Source: Oceanicola sp. (GTDB lineage Bacteria > Pseudomonadota > Alphaproteobacteria > Rhodobacterales > Rhodobacteraceae). Taken from it: 64,000 nt of DNA. The stretch is taken from assembly GCA_017792405.1 (NCBI GenBank), contig CP051231.1:908011-972010 (forward strand), in the 5' to 3' direction. A program made the position numbers and the translations under genes. Positions 52,366-60,410 of the stretch are shown here, in pieces; within the stretch, counting starts at the first letter, position 1, and each line of letters starts with the position of its first letter. A model generated the notes under the pieces. That model was not told where the DNA came from and did not search any database. It saw only the letters and a program-made list of their open reading frames with translations.

Positions 52366-54348
52366 ATGACCGGAAATATTGCCCTCCTCGCCGGCGTGGC
52401 GATCATCCTCATTTTCTCGTTCGAGCGCTTCGACCGCGTCACTGATGAGGGCGGACGCGAACTCGAGCGGGTAGTGCGTCTGCTCTCACCCAACCGGATG
52501 CGGGCGCGCCGCATCGTCGTGCGCGCCTATCTTTTCTATGCGCTGGCGATGGTGGTTATTTACCTGGGGCTCTGCGCCTATGCGGAGTTCCTGCCCTTTT
52601 TAGACGGGCCGAGCTTCTCCTCAGGCGACGATATTGGCGCACAGGGGCTTCCCGAGGCGACAGCTGCCGCTGCAAGCGAGGCGCGCCCCAACGCGGTGAC
52701 GGGCTTCGACCCGCCGAACTCGACCGCCGAGCGCGCGGTCAGCACCGAAGGCGCCGCTGGCATTGCGGCGAATGCCGACCGAATCAAGCCGGAGATTGCC
52801 CTTGGCGTCGCCCTAGTCATTGTCGGGTTCGCGCCGAGCTTTCCGTTGCTGAAACGCGTCGAGAACGGCATCCGCTTCGCCGCGCACCGTTTCGCAGGCA
52901 TCCCGACTCGCGTCATCTCCATCGCGCGGGCGCTCGAGCGGGCGCCGAGCGTCCTGCCGCCGACCCAGGAATGTCTGCCCAAGAACACGCTCCTTCTGCC
53001 GCGCGGAGCCTGGGCGCGGCTCGCCCATTACCGCACCGTCTTTGCCGATCAGGTGATCGCGCCCGAGGAGTTCCGCGAAGATCTGGAATTCATCCTCGCC
53101 ATGTCGTCGTGGCTGCTCGACGGCAAGCTCAAGCTCGAAAACGAGACGATGCGCAGCTCTTTCTACGAGTTGGAGCGCGATCTGGCGCGCCGTGTGAAAT
53201 CGCTCATCGCAGATCTCGACAGCAAGTCGTCCTACTACCGGCCAACAGACGGCGCCTCCGCAGAGGCGCCCGAAGCGCCGGATGTGGGTGCGAGCGATCC
53301 CGACGCGCTCGACCCCGTGCAAGACAGCTGGGAGCGGCTGGCCGAACAGGCCGGCGAGCTCGCCCACGATTTCCGCATCCTCGTGGCGCTCTATCGCGAG
53401 CACGAGATCATCCGCACCGGCGAGGCGGAAGATACGAATGCAAATGAGGAGGGCGCACAAAGCCCCCGGCAGCACACGTTAGCCATGGAGCGGCTGCGCG
53501 CGCTCGTTGCCAACTATCGCGAGGGCGGAAGCGCCGACAGCGCTGTCACGGGGGTCCGCGGCGTGATCTTCGGCTGGGCCATGGCCATCGCGGTGCTGCT
53601 ATCGCTGCTTTGGAGCCTCACCTTCTTCGGCGCGCTCGAGACGCAGCTGCAATGGGCCGGGTTCAGTATGCCCTATCACCTGCGGCTCGGGAATTACGTG
53701 GCCGGCGCCATAATGCAATACGTCGTGCCACTCATGGTGATGCTAGCAATCTACGACAGCGCGCTGCGGTCGGACAACTGGCGCAACCTTGAGGAACGAC
53801 ACTGGTCCGCGATCCTCGGCCAGTTCCTGCTGATGATCCTCGGCACCTGGCTCGTCGCGACGCTTTTCGCGGTGGGCCTGCAGGCGTGGCAGAGCGCCGC
53901 CCGGGTCGGCTGGGGGAAGCAGACGTTGCAGAACGTACGGATCATCGTGGAGAGCAACGGTCCGGCGGTTTTCCGCGGCATCGCGCTCGGCTGGCTCCTC
54001 ATCACGATCGTCGACCGCATCCACGCGCGCGGCAAGGTCGAGCTCGCCAACCTCAAACGCCCTTGGTTGCGGCTCCGGACCGCCACAGGCGCGGCCGTCG
54101 TGATGGCGCTTTTCGGTGCCGTGACGCGGTGGCTCATGTCGCTCTCCTCGGCTAAGAACGCGGTGCCGCCGCGCGCCGGTCTCGATGAGATCGACTTCGG
54201 CCTCATCTTCTATGCCGGCATGCTCGCTGGGCTCATCGGATTCGCTGCTATCTTCTTCGTGACCACTTGGGCCGCCTTTTCCGACGTGGTGAAGGCGCGG
54301 CCCGGCCAGACCGGACACAGCGCCCGACAGCGACTTTCGGGGGCCTGA
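52366..54348 (+). CDS. Large polytopic membrane protein of unknown function
   Basis: A 660-residue protein starting at ATG 52366 (MTGNIALLAGVAIILIF). Predicted helices are one at the N-terminus, one near 52-72 (AYLFYALAMVVIYLGLCA), one near 145-162, then a soluble part of about 220 residues with a Leu/Glu-rich helical stretch (FYELERDLARRVKSLIADL, HDFRILVALYREHEII). At least five C-terminal helices follow (GWAMAIAVLLSLLWSLTF, YVVPLMVMLAIYD, FLLMILGTWLVATLFAVGL, GIALGWLLITIVD, FYAGMLAGLIGFAAIFFV). No transporter or channel motif is recognisable. The next gene, a periplasmic binding-type protein, starts three bases after its stop, so the two probably act together, for example as sensor and effector. 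Confidence 0.75.
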   Translation: MTGNIALLAGVAIILIFSFERFDRVTDEGGRELERVVRLLSPNRMRARRIVVRAYLFYALAMVVIYLGLCAYAEFLPFLDGPSFSSGDDIGAQGLPEATAAAASEARPNAVTGFDPPNSTAERAVSTEGAAGIAANADRIKPEIALGVALVIVGFAPSFPLLKRVENGIRFAAHRFAGIPTRVISIARALERAPSVLPPTQECLPKNTLLLPRGAWARLAHYRTVFADQVIAPEEFREDLEFILAMSSWLLDGKLKLENETMRSSFYELERDLARRVKSLIADLDSKSSYYRPTDGASAEAPEAPDVGASDPDALDPVQDSWERLAEQAGELAHDFRILVALYREHEIIRTGEAEDTNANEEGAQSPRQHTLAMERLRALVANYREGGSADSAVTGVRGVIFGWAMAIAVLLSLLWSLTFFGALETQLQWAGFSMPYHLRLGNYVAGAIMQYVVPLMVMLAIYDSALRSDNWRNLEERHWSAILGQFLLMILGTWLVATLFAVGLQAWQSAARVGWGKQTLQNVRIIVESNGPAVFRGIALGWLLITIVDRIHARGKVELANLKRPWLRLRTATGAAVVMALFGAVTRWLMSLSSAKNAVPPRAGLDEIDFGLIFYAGMLAGLIGFAAIFFVTTWAAFSDVVKARPGQTGHSARQRLSGA

Positions 54349-54351
54349 GCA

Positions 54352-55485
54352 ATGACCTTCCGCGCCCTCGCCCTCTCCGCCTTGCTGCTCTCGGGAACCG
54401 CCGCCGCCCAACAGGAGGCGCTCGACACCGGCAGCCGGAGCACCGTCACCATCGCGGTGCGCAAGGACGGCGCGCCGTTTGTCTGGAAGGATCCCAAGTC
54501 GAACCAGTTCGCCGGGTTCTTCTGGGATCTCTGCACCGAAGCGGCCACTCGTGCGGGCTGGTCCATCGCCGCGCGCGCCATCGACGCGTCCGACCGACCC
54601 CCGTTTCTCGACGGCCAGAGCACAGAATACGACTTGCTCTGCGATCCCACGACGATCAATATCGCCCGGCTGCGCGCCTTTGCGGACAACGATCTGAGCT
54701 TTTCGCCCATCGTCTTTCTTGCCAACGGCGTGCAGATCCACGCGACCGAGCGGCGCGAGACCGGCGCAGGCGCCGGCACGATCACCGGCGAGGCCGCGGG
54801 CGAGCGGGTCGCCGCGTGCGAAGTGGCGCTCGACGGCAACAACACGCGGGCGGAGGCCCCCAACCCTCCCCCGGCCCCGCAAGGCCCCGATGAGCGGCCG
54901 CTCGGGGAGCGTCTGACGGCGTGGTTCGGTGCGCTCGACGAGAAGATCTGGCTGCGCTACCCCGCCCCATCGGACGCCGCCGCGCCGGAGGAGCAGCAAG
55001 CTCGCTACACCATCTACGGCTTCGTCGAGGGCTCCACCAGCGCCGAGATCGTGGCGCGGCAGGCGCACGCCTCGGAGGAGGGCGACTGGATCTGCGGTCG
55101 GGAATATCCGTCCCATCAAGGCGCCGCGAGAGCGCTCTGCGAGGGCGAGATTATGCGCTATTTCGGCGACCTGGAGCTCGCCCGCGCTGCGCTCCGCAGC
55201 CTCGAGAAGCCCTGCGCCTTCGAGGTGGTGGCCGACGCGCCACGCAGTTACGAGCCCTACGCCTTCGTCACTTCGGGCGCGAATTTCGCGGACTTCCCCG
55301 AACGCTTCGCGCTCGAGATCTACGGCATGTTCAGCGACGGGACTGTGGAGCGGCTCTTCGCCGGGCACTTCCCGGAGAACGACAAATCGGGCTTCCTGAG
55401 CACGCTTTTCCGGATCAACGCCGTGCCCGAGGGCCCCCGTGTTGCCGACACGGACGTCCAAGCTGCCTTGCCGGACGCGCCCTGA
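54352..55485 (+). CDS. Periplasmic solute-binding-protein-like (SBP_bac_3 type) protein with insert
   Basis: A 377-residue exported protein. A signal peptide (MTFRALALSALLLSGTAAAQ) is followed by the first lobe of a family 3 binding protein: VTIAVRKDGAPFVWKD, FAGFFWDLCTEAATRAGW, then YDLLCDPTTINIARLRAF, which matches the ligand Arg/Asp area (usually DxxxxGxxxTxxR). A low-complexity insert (NNTRAEAPNPPPAPQGPDE) and extra sequence separate it from the second lobe (YEPYAFVTSGANFADF, ALEIYGMFSDG). Four Cys may form disulfides. It is coupled to the upstream membrane protein with no transporter ATPase present, so ligand sensing rather than import seems likely. Confidence 0.75.
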   Translation: MTFRALALSALLLSGTAAAQQEALDTGSRSTVTIAVRKDGAPFVWKDPKSNQFAGFFWDLCTEAATRAGWSIAARAIDASDRPPFLDGQSTEYDLLCDPTTINIARLRAFADNDLSFSPIVFLANGVQIHATERRETGAGAGTITGEAAGERVAACEVALDGNNTRAEAPNPPPAPQGPDERPLGERLTAWFGALDEKIWLRYPAPSDAAAPEEQQARYTIYGFVEGSTSAEIVARQAHASEEGDWICGREYPSHQGAARALCEGEIMRYFGDLELARAALRSLEKPCAFEVVADAPRSYEPYAFVTSGANFADFPERFALEIYGMFSDGTVERLFAGHFPENDKSGFLSTLFRINAVPEGPRVADTDVQAALPDAP

Positions 55486-56141
55486 GGGAGCCGGCCGGGC
55501 GCGGCTTTTTGCAGGGCTTGGACGGCGCGGAGCCCCTCACCCGGCGAGACGCAGCCTGTAGTCCCTGTCCGGACTCCGTTGGCGGCGGGCGCTGGGCCTG
55601 CCGCACGCGATGTTAATGCGAGAAACGTCTCGGTTAGGCGGCCCAACCGGCCGAAGGTGTGCAGCATTGCGCGGCCAAACCAGCCTAGTGCTATTGCAGG
55701 AGTTCGTCGATTCTGGTGATCTGCGATGTGAGATGGCGCGTCGGTCAGCCAAACCGGTGGCTCGACGCCGTTTACCTTCGCGGTTTCACTCAGTGTGCGG
55801 GCCATTGGCTAAGCGAGGAGCTGAACCTCTCTCGACTGCAGACTTTTCTGCAGCAACCATTTTCGGTAGGGATGTCTGTAAAGAGATCGCCGAGCGTCCG
55901 CTTCGCCCGAGACGGTTCTTAGGCGCTGCAGCCGCAGCGAACTTCCGCTTCCCGCCCTAGGCTGCGGGCGGGGCCTCTCGCCTCGACCGGCCGCTTTCCG
56001 CCCCATTTGTCAGAACGTTTCAAACGGCCCATTGCTGCTCCTCGCTGGCGCACGGGTGCCGCGGTACGGCTTTCCTGGCCTTGACATTGGTATGCTACGC
56101 AGCCTCGGGGCCGGAACACGAGAACCCTAAGGTGCAAGCAT
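55486..56141. other. Intergenic stretch in the island, no supported gene
   Basis: 656 bases between convergent gene ends. Open frames at 55610-55960 and on the opposite strand are Arg/Ala-rich and lack ribosome sites. A stem CCCGCCC / GGGCGGG (55951-55972) could stop transcription from either side. I see no other structure. Confidence 0.55.
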
Positions 56142-56651
56142 CTAGGATGAAACGTCTTGCTTCGATCGAAGAGCTTCCAGTTCCGCCCTTAATTCGGTCA
56201 CAGTCGGTTCGCGTGCATGCTTATGGTCCTCTTCTTGTTTCGCCCGTTCCTTAGATTGAAAGCTATCAAAGTGCCCGAGAGTGCCCCTTGCGTTCGTGCC
56301 CCAAGTGTCCGGGAAACGGCGTCGGAGCACCTCCAGTAGGACTTTTACGTTGGCCTGCTTCTCCCCGAGAGCAACTGCTACGACTTCTGCCGTCCAGAAC
56401 GCCGACAGTGACGTCCAAGCGACACGAACGGCCCGGTCGAACTCGGGGTAGCGATCGGCCCAGCTGTAGCAAGTCGCCATCGAGATGCCCATCTCTGCGC
56501 ACCACTGTTCGGGGAACTGGCCGTCTCGCGCCAGCATTTTCACAAGCGTGCAGTGCTCTTCGCCCTTGTATTTGAGAGCGTTTGAAGCTCGTGGGTCCAA
56601 GCTCAGCGGAAAAATGTTTGAGCGTTTTCTAGGATGATTGGGTCTATTCAA
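56142..56651 (-). CDS. Terminase small subunit-like (TerS-like) protein
   Basis: A protein of about 169 residues with a TTG start at 56651 (MNRPNHPRKRSNIFPL). A shorter form from an internal Met (MLARDGQFPEQWCAEMG) is possible. The N-terminal half has a helix-turn-helix typical of small terminases and related phage DNA-binding proteins: QWCAEMGISMATCYSWADRYPEFDRAV. This is followed by a helical oligomerisation-like stretch and a charged C-terminal helix (EPTVTELRAELEAL). Phage satellites use their own TerS to redirect helper-phage packaging. It lies at the end of an int-alpA-rep run on the same strand, which supports that reading, but I cannot exclude a regulator role. Confidence 0.6.
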   Translation of the reverse strand: MNRPNHPRKRSNIFPLSLDPRASNALKYKGEEHCTLVKMLARDGQFPEQWCAEMGISMATCYSWADRYPEFDRAVRVAWTSLSAFWTAEVVAVALGEKQANVKVLLEVLRRRFPDTWGTNARGTLGHFDSFQSKERAKQEEDHKHAREPTVTELRAELEALRSKQDVSS

Positions 56652-56758
56652 TGTGCCGTTCCATTCGTTGGCGCTCAGTGCTGAAATTTCGATGAGAAGG
56701 TGTCTTGAGGCAAACCTGCAAATTGACGTCGAGCCGGCTTGGCGCCGCTTTTTTCACT

Positions 56759-57775
56759 TCATGGTTTCTTCTTCATGGCAGCCTCTGCACTGCGAGCATC
56801 TTCTGCCAACTTCGATCTAAGAGTTGCCGCAGTCGGGCGGGTTTCAGGTTTCGCGGGCTCTCCAACCTCGTGAGCACGGTTTTGAAGCTCGACGGCGGAA
56901 GCACTGAGGCGCATGTCATCAGTGGACGCGAACGTCGTCTCCGTTCCAGGCGCAGCCGCCGTTTCGGTCTTCGTTTCTTCTAGTTTTCTTGTTGTTTCAG
57001 TCTCGTGTGCCGACAGGGTGCTACGACCCTGTCTACCGGGTCCCGGCACGGTGGGCACAGGGTGTCCCGAGGCTGTGGAAAGGGTGTCGACACCCAGCCG
57101 ACAGGGTGTCGGCAGGGTGGGGGCGGGCAAGCTAGAGGAGGTTTCGCCTAATCCGTTGTGGGTCTGCTGGCTGGCGACAATGAAATCACCGAAAGCCGGC
57201 AGCATAAGCGCGATTTCGTCGCTGGCGCCCCGCTTGTTTCGTGTTGCTTCTTCGACAAGAGCCGCCATGAGTTCATCGCCCAATTGGTCATGCTTTTCGG
57301 GTAGAAGGCTGGTGAGAGCGCGTTGGAGCTTGTCGTGCTCTGAACTGTCCTTGTCCCAACTCTTGGACGCGCGGATGCAGCCAAAAGCGAACTCGGCGAC
57401 AGCATGGGCCTGAAGTTCTGGAGCATCATCGCCCAAGCGCTCAAAGTCCTTCGCAAGGCCGAGCATCCTTGATCCGTTCTCCGGCTGGTTCCGCTTGTAG
57501 AACCAACCGACAACACGAACGATCTCCTCATCGAAGTCGTACTCGATCAACTTGGCTTCTATGAGTAGTTCGGCAATTCCCCGCATGGAGTCCCCGTCCA
57601 ACTGAACTTCATCCGCCCAGACCACAAGTGGATAACGGAAGTGTCCAAGGTAGTTCCCCATGGGCGAAAGGTGCACACTGACATAGGCGAACCGCGCGTC
57701 ATTGTTTGGGAGTCCACGGAACTTCTTCGAAATCAACAGCGAGCCATCGATCTGTGCATAAGGTTTGTTCGCCAT
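56759..57775 (-). CDS. Replication-initiation-like protein with internal iterons
   Basis: A 338-residue protein starting at ATG 57775 (MANKPYAQIDGSLLISKKF). The N-terminal 120 residues (KFRGLPNNDARFAYVSVHLSP, LVVWADEVQLDG, RVVGWFYKRNQPENG) resemble the winged-helix N-terminal part of phage replisome organiser proteins. The rest is helical, then Pro/Ser/Thr-rich and probably disordered (TLPTPCRLGVDTLSTASGH), then a charged tail. The low-complexity part is exactly where the DNA carries five 22-bp-phased iterons, as in lambda-type O genes that contain their own origin. The call rests on context; I see no primase or helicase motif. Confidence 0.55.
   Translation of the reverse strand: MANKPYAQIDGSLLISKKFRGLPNNDARFAYVSVHLSPMGNYLGHFRYPLVVWADEVQLDGDSMRGIAELLIEAKLIEYDFDEEIVRVVGWFYKRNQPENGSRMLGLAKDFERLGDDAPELQAHAVAEFAFGCIRASKSWDKDSSEHDKLQRALTSLLPEKHDQLGDELMAALVEEATRNKRGASDEIALMLPAFGDFIVASQQTHNGLGETSSSLPAPTLPTPCRLGVDTLSTASGHPVPTVPGPGRQGRSTLSAHETETTRKLEETKTETAAAPGTETTFASTDDMRLSASAVELQNRAHEVGEPAKPETRPTAATLRSKLAEDARSAEAAMKKKP
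57013..57122. repeat. Five 22-bp iterons inside the replication-like gene, candidate origin
   Basis: The octamer ACAGGGTG or a close variant begins at 57013, 57035 (ACCGGGTC), 57057, 57079 (AAAGGGTG) and 57101, every 22 bp without exception. The units are palindrome-rich: GACAGGGT/ACCCTGTC at 57012-57033, GGGTGTCGACACCC at 57082-57095, and CCGACA-GGG-TGTCGG at 57098-57112. The 22-bp period is not a multiple of three, so the repeat acts at DNA level and not in the protein. Confidence 0.75.
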
Positions 57776-57871
57776 ATCTTGGTATCCCGGATGGAAAATT
57801 GCGCTTTGTCACATCGGCTCTGCCGGTCCGCCCGGCGAAGTTGGGTTGCCCGTAAACCGACAGCTCGCTGA

Positions 57872-58099
57872 TTAGTCTGTGCCGTACGGCTGGGACGTGC
57901 TCGCGACCGTCCGGGACGTCAGCCACTCCTCGAAAGCACCGCGCTGGTAGCGCACCATCCGGGTGCTGATCTTCACCATCGGCGGGCCGCCGCCGTTGAG
58001 CGCGGCGAGTTCAAGCCAGCGGCGCGACAACCCGTACTGCTCCTGGATCTGGTCTCGGCTGAGGAGTTCGCGGGCGTGGTTGTGCTTGGAAACAGACAT
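57872..58099 (-). CDS. AlpA-like excisionase/regulator (helix-turn-helix, 75 aa)
   Basis: A 75-residue DNA-binding protein starting at ATG 58099 (MSVSKHNHARELLSRD); the frame is open to 58162 but that part is His/Arg-rich and unsupported. The MerR/AlpA-like winged helix is RDQIQEQYGLSRRWLELAA, GGGPPMVKISTRMVRYQRG and AFEEWLTSRTV. AlpA proteins activate integrase expression and excision in P4-type and PICI-type islands. It lies one gene inside the integrase, the usual position. Confidence 0.8.
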   Translation of the reverse strand: MSVSKHNHARELLSRDQIQEQYGLSRRWLELAALNGGGPPMVKISTRMVRYQRGAFEEWLTSRTVASTSQPYGTD

Positions 58100-58234
58100 C
58101 TTGCGGTGGCCTTTGTGTTCGGGATAATGCTCATGGCATCTCCGTTCCACGCCTAGCGTCATGTAGTTCCCGACGCACCGCGCCGAACTTTAACAAATCC
58201 GTGTCAGTTCAGCGCGAAGTATAAGTATCTTATA

Positions 58235-58966
58235 TTAATGTCGTTTCTTGATCGATGTCTCGATGATCATTCTCAGTGCTTCATCGTGAACGGAGCTCGG
58301 AATAAGCGGTCGCGCTAAATCATAGAGTAGATTCGAGATTTCTTCGTCATCGTTGCGGTCACTTCTTGATCCTCGAAGCCAACTCCCCGTAAGTCTATGC
58401 AGTTCACGGTGGAGGCTCGTTACGAGCATCGAGACTGCTGGAAGCCCGCGCCGCTGCCCAAGGGGAACGATAAGTTCGAGTGCTATTCGACCGATCTCTT
58501 CAAACAAGGAATCCGTTGCTCTTGGTTCTAGTTTCGCGAAAACCGAGACCTCTTCTGAGTTCAAGTACTCCAACACTTTCTGAAGAGCTCTCTTGGCCTG
58601 CTTCAGCTTACGTTCTGCATCCCTCTTGGTTTTCGCATTGGCCGGCAGGTGCGGTGACGGTTGATCCTCGGCGACCACCGATGGTTCAACTTCGTAGTCC
58701 GGTCTCGGTGCTTGCGTGGCCTCCAAAAAAATCCTTGCTGAACGGGTATAGCCTCTCAAAGCAATCGCCAGCCGCCGGCATGTCACGGGCTGGTTCGACT
58801 GGTTCCGTGTCTGCAGGAAATGCGTCGCGGACCTTAAGAATGCCTCTCCAAAGACCTTTCGAGGCGACGCTCTTCTGGCATTTTCGACAGTACGCGCCAC
58901 TTTGAGCTTTGGCGCGTATTCGTCATCAAACGCGAGCCCTTCATCCTCCGCTTTATCTTGTGGCAC
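58235..58966 (-). CDS. Unknown protein between integrase and AlpA-like gene
   Basis: About 243 residues, no recognised domain. I start at GTG 58966 (MPQDKAEDEGLAFDDEY), which has GGAGGTAGG upstream; a TTG at 58987 is also in frame. The protein is mostly helical and charged, with a coiled-coil-like stretch (NAKTKRDAERKLKQAKRALQKVLEYL) and a helical C-terminus (RPLIPSSVHDEALRMIIETSI). It lies 27 bases downstream of the integrase on the same strand, so it is expressed with the integration module. Cargo or a regulator of excision are both possible. Confidence 0.65.
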   Translation of the reverse strand: MPQDKAEDEGLAFDDEYAPKLKVARTVENARRASPRKVFGEAFLRSATHFLQTRNQSNQPVTCRRLAIALRGYTRSARIFLEATQAPRPDYEVEPSVVAEDQPSPHLPANAKTKRDAERKLKQAKRALQKVLEYLNSEEVSVFAKLEPRATDSLFEEIGRIALELIVPLGQRRGLPAVSMLVTSLHRELHRLTGSWLRGSRSDRNDDEEISNLLYDLARPLIPSSVHDEALRMIIETSIKKRH

Positions 58967-58993
58967 TCTGCCTACCTCCACCTGCAAGTTGCC

Positions 58994-60223
58994 CTACGAC
59001 TCTGGATACTTTTCCCTTCGAGCAGAACCTGAATAGAGGCGCATCGCCGAGGCGATGTCTTGTCCGATCACCTGCGCCGCATACCTCAAGGGATCGTCGG
59101 ACAAGTGCGCATACCGTGCTGTCGTTGCAGTCTCTCGATGTCCGAGTAGTGCGCCAATCACTGGTAGCGACATGCCAGCCCGGGCGCCGATGCTGGCAAA
59201 GGAGTGCCTCAGGTCGTGCAGCCGCACGTCTTCGAGCCCGGCTGCTTTTCTGATCGCGATCCAACTGTCCTTGACGTTTACCAGGTGCGCACCCGGCTTG
59301 CGCCCGACGATGACGTACGGATTGCCATCTTCCCTTGTGAGATCCTTCAGAATCTGAAGCGCAGCGGGCGGTAGATGGATATCGCGCATGCCGGTTTTGC
59401 TGTCCTCCAATTCCAGGCACCCGCGGTCGAAGTTCACGTCCTCCCAGCGCAGTTGAAGGATTTCGCTACAACGAGCACCCGAGAAGACCAGCAGTCTGAA
59501 GAACGCGGTGACATGCGGAGAATAGTGCCGACTCAGATCTCCGGCGTCGGCCTTGGCCAGAGCCTCCCCGAGGCGCGCGAGTTCGGCTTGCGAAAGATAG
59601 CGCCGCCGTTTCTCTTCCTTGAACCGTCGGATTCCCTTGACCGGATGGTCCCCGCGAGCCACCCACTCCAGATCATCGCAAGCGAAGCTGAAGATCTTCG
59701 ACAGGAGTGCCAGATTGCGATTGGCCTCGTAGGGTTTGTTCTCGAGGCCCGCATGAAACGACCGAATCTGCTGGCGCGTGATTGCATGAACGCGCTGCCG
59801 CCCGAAAGCAGGGCGCAGCCGGTTCTCGATCATTCGGATGTCGTTGCGCAGGCTGGCAGGCTTTTTATGCCGCGCGGCATGATCCGCAAGGTATCGATCG
59901 AAGAGCTGTGCCATCGTCGGTGCGTCGCGATGCGCGCGCCGCTCGGCGAAAGGATCACCACCGTGCCGTACCTGGGCCGCCCAATCTCGCGCGATTTCCC
60001 GGGCCTCCGTCGGAGTGATCTCGCCGAGATCTCCGATCCGAGGCTCCCTGATCTGCGCACCGCGTCCGCCGCCGACACGATAACGATAAAAGAAGGCTTT
60101 TCGTCCGTTCGGATAGACCCGAAGGGAGAAGCCAGGGATCTCGGTGTCACGAACCGCGTGGGGCTTTTCTCCGGCTTCGGTCTTGTCAGCGACCGATTTG
60201 GTCAGTTTGGCTTTCAGGGGCAT
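58994..60223 (-). CDS. int: Tyrosine recombinase (phage/island integrase)
   Basis: A 409-residue integrase of the P4-like type. The start is ATG 60223 (MPLKAKLTK), with GGAAG six bases upstream; a GTG at 60235 is also in frame. The N-terminal DUF4102-like arm-binding domain (DTEIPGFSLRVYPNGRKAFFYRY) is followed by a core-binding SAM-like domain (MAQLFDRYLADHAARHK). The catalytic domain has all residues: Arg in FSGARCSEILQLRW, Lys in LEDSKTGM, HDLRHSFASIG, LGHRETATTARYAHLSDD with the nucleophilic Tyr. It abuts the right attachment site by about 140 bases and should catalyse integration into tRNA-Thr. Confidence 0.96.
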   Translation of the reverse strand: MPLKAKLTKSVADKTEAGEKPHAVRDTEIPGFSLRVYPNGRKAFFYRYRVGGGRGAQIREPRIGDLGEITPTEAREIARDWAAQVRHGGDPFAERRAHRDAPTMAQLFDRYLADHAARHKKPASLRNDIRMIENRLRPAFGRQRVHAITRQQIRSFHAGLENKPYEANRNLALLSKIFSFACDDLEWVARGDHPVKGIRRFKEEKRRRYLSQAELARLGEALAKADAGDLSRHYSPHVTAFFRLLVFSGARCSEILQLRWEDVNFDRGCLELEDSKTGMRDIHLPPAALQILKDLTREDGNPYVIVGRKPGAHLVNVKDSWIAIRKAAGLEDVRLHDLRHSFASIGARAGMSLPVIGALLGHRETATTARYAHLSDDPLRYAAQVIGQDIASAMRLYSGSARREKYPES

Positions 60224-60267
60224 CGTGGCTTCCACACAGCTTTCACCTAAGCCGATACTATACGAAG

Positions 60268-60291
60268 CTTGACGATGTCGACAGCGTCAAG
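60268..60291 (+). terminator. 24-bp near-perfect dyad followed by T-rich run
   Basis: CTTGACG and CGTCAAG flank TGTCGACA, so the whole element is palindromic except for one A/G pair. On the plus strand it is followed by TTTTCTTGTTTTT, which fits an intrinsic terminator that would stop transcription leaving the island to the right. It is also 45 bases upstream of the integrase start, so an operator for integrase control is an alternative. Confidence 0.55.
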
Positions 60292-60362
60292 TTTTCTTGT
60301 TTTTCAGTGATATGACGGGGAAATTAGAAGGGGAGCGAAACTACACGAAATCATCTGACTTG

Positions 60363-60410
60363 TGATTTGTAATCAGTGGGTCCGCGGTTCGAGTCCGTGT
60401 GGGGGCACCA
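60363..60410. repeat. Right attachment site (attR), displaced 3' end of tRNA-Thr
   Basis: A 48-nt copy of the tRNA-Thr 3' part starting in the anticodon arm and ending with GGGGGCACCA. Its T arm reads CGCGG-TTCGAGT-CCGTG, different from the active gene but still self-complementary. This is expected for the original host 3' half pushed away by integration. Confidence 0.88.

Larger units (their letters stand above)
36159..60410. mobile_element. Integrated genomic island (PICI-like phage satellite with defence cargo)
   Basis: The bounds are the 3' segment of tRNA-Thr and its imperfect copy at the right end, next to a tyrosine integrase reading inward. Backbone genes of the host type lie on both sides. 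The interior is visibly poorer in GC over 36-51 kb and has IS fragments, a DNA methyltransferase, a Vsr nuclease, an HNH nuclease, a large FtsK-type motor, an AlpA-like protein, iterons and a TerS-like gene. There are no structural capsid, portal or tail genes, so it is not a complete prophage. Confidence 0.85.

Noticed and set aside
55610-55960. 116-codon plus-strand frame in the island gap
   Set aside because: No Shine-Dalgarno and Arg/Ala-rich composition; the opposite strand is equally open.
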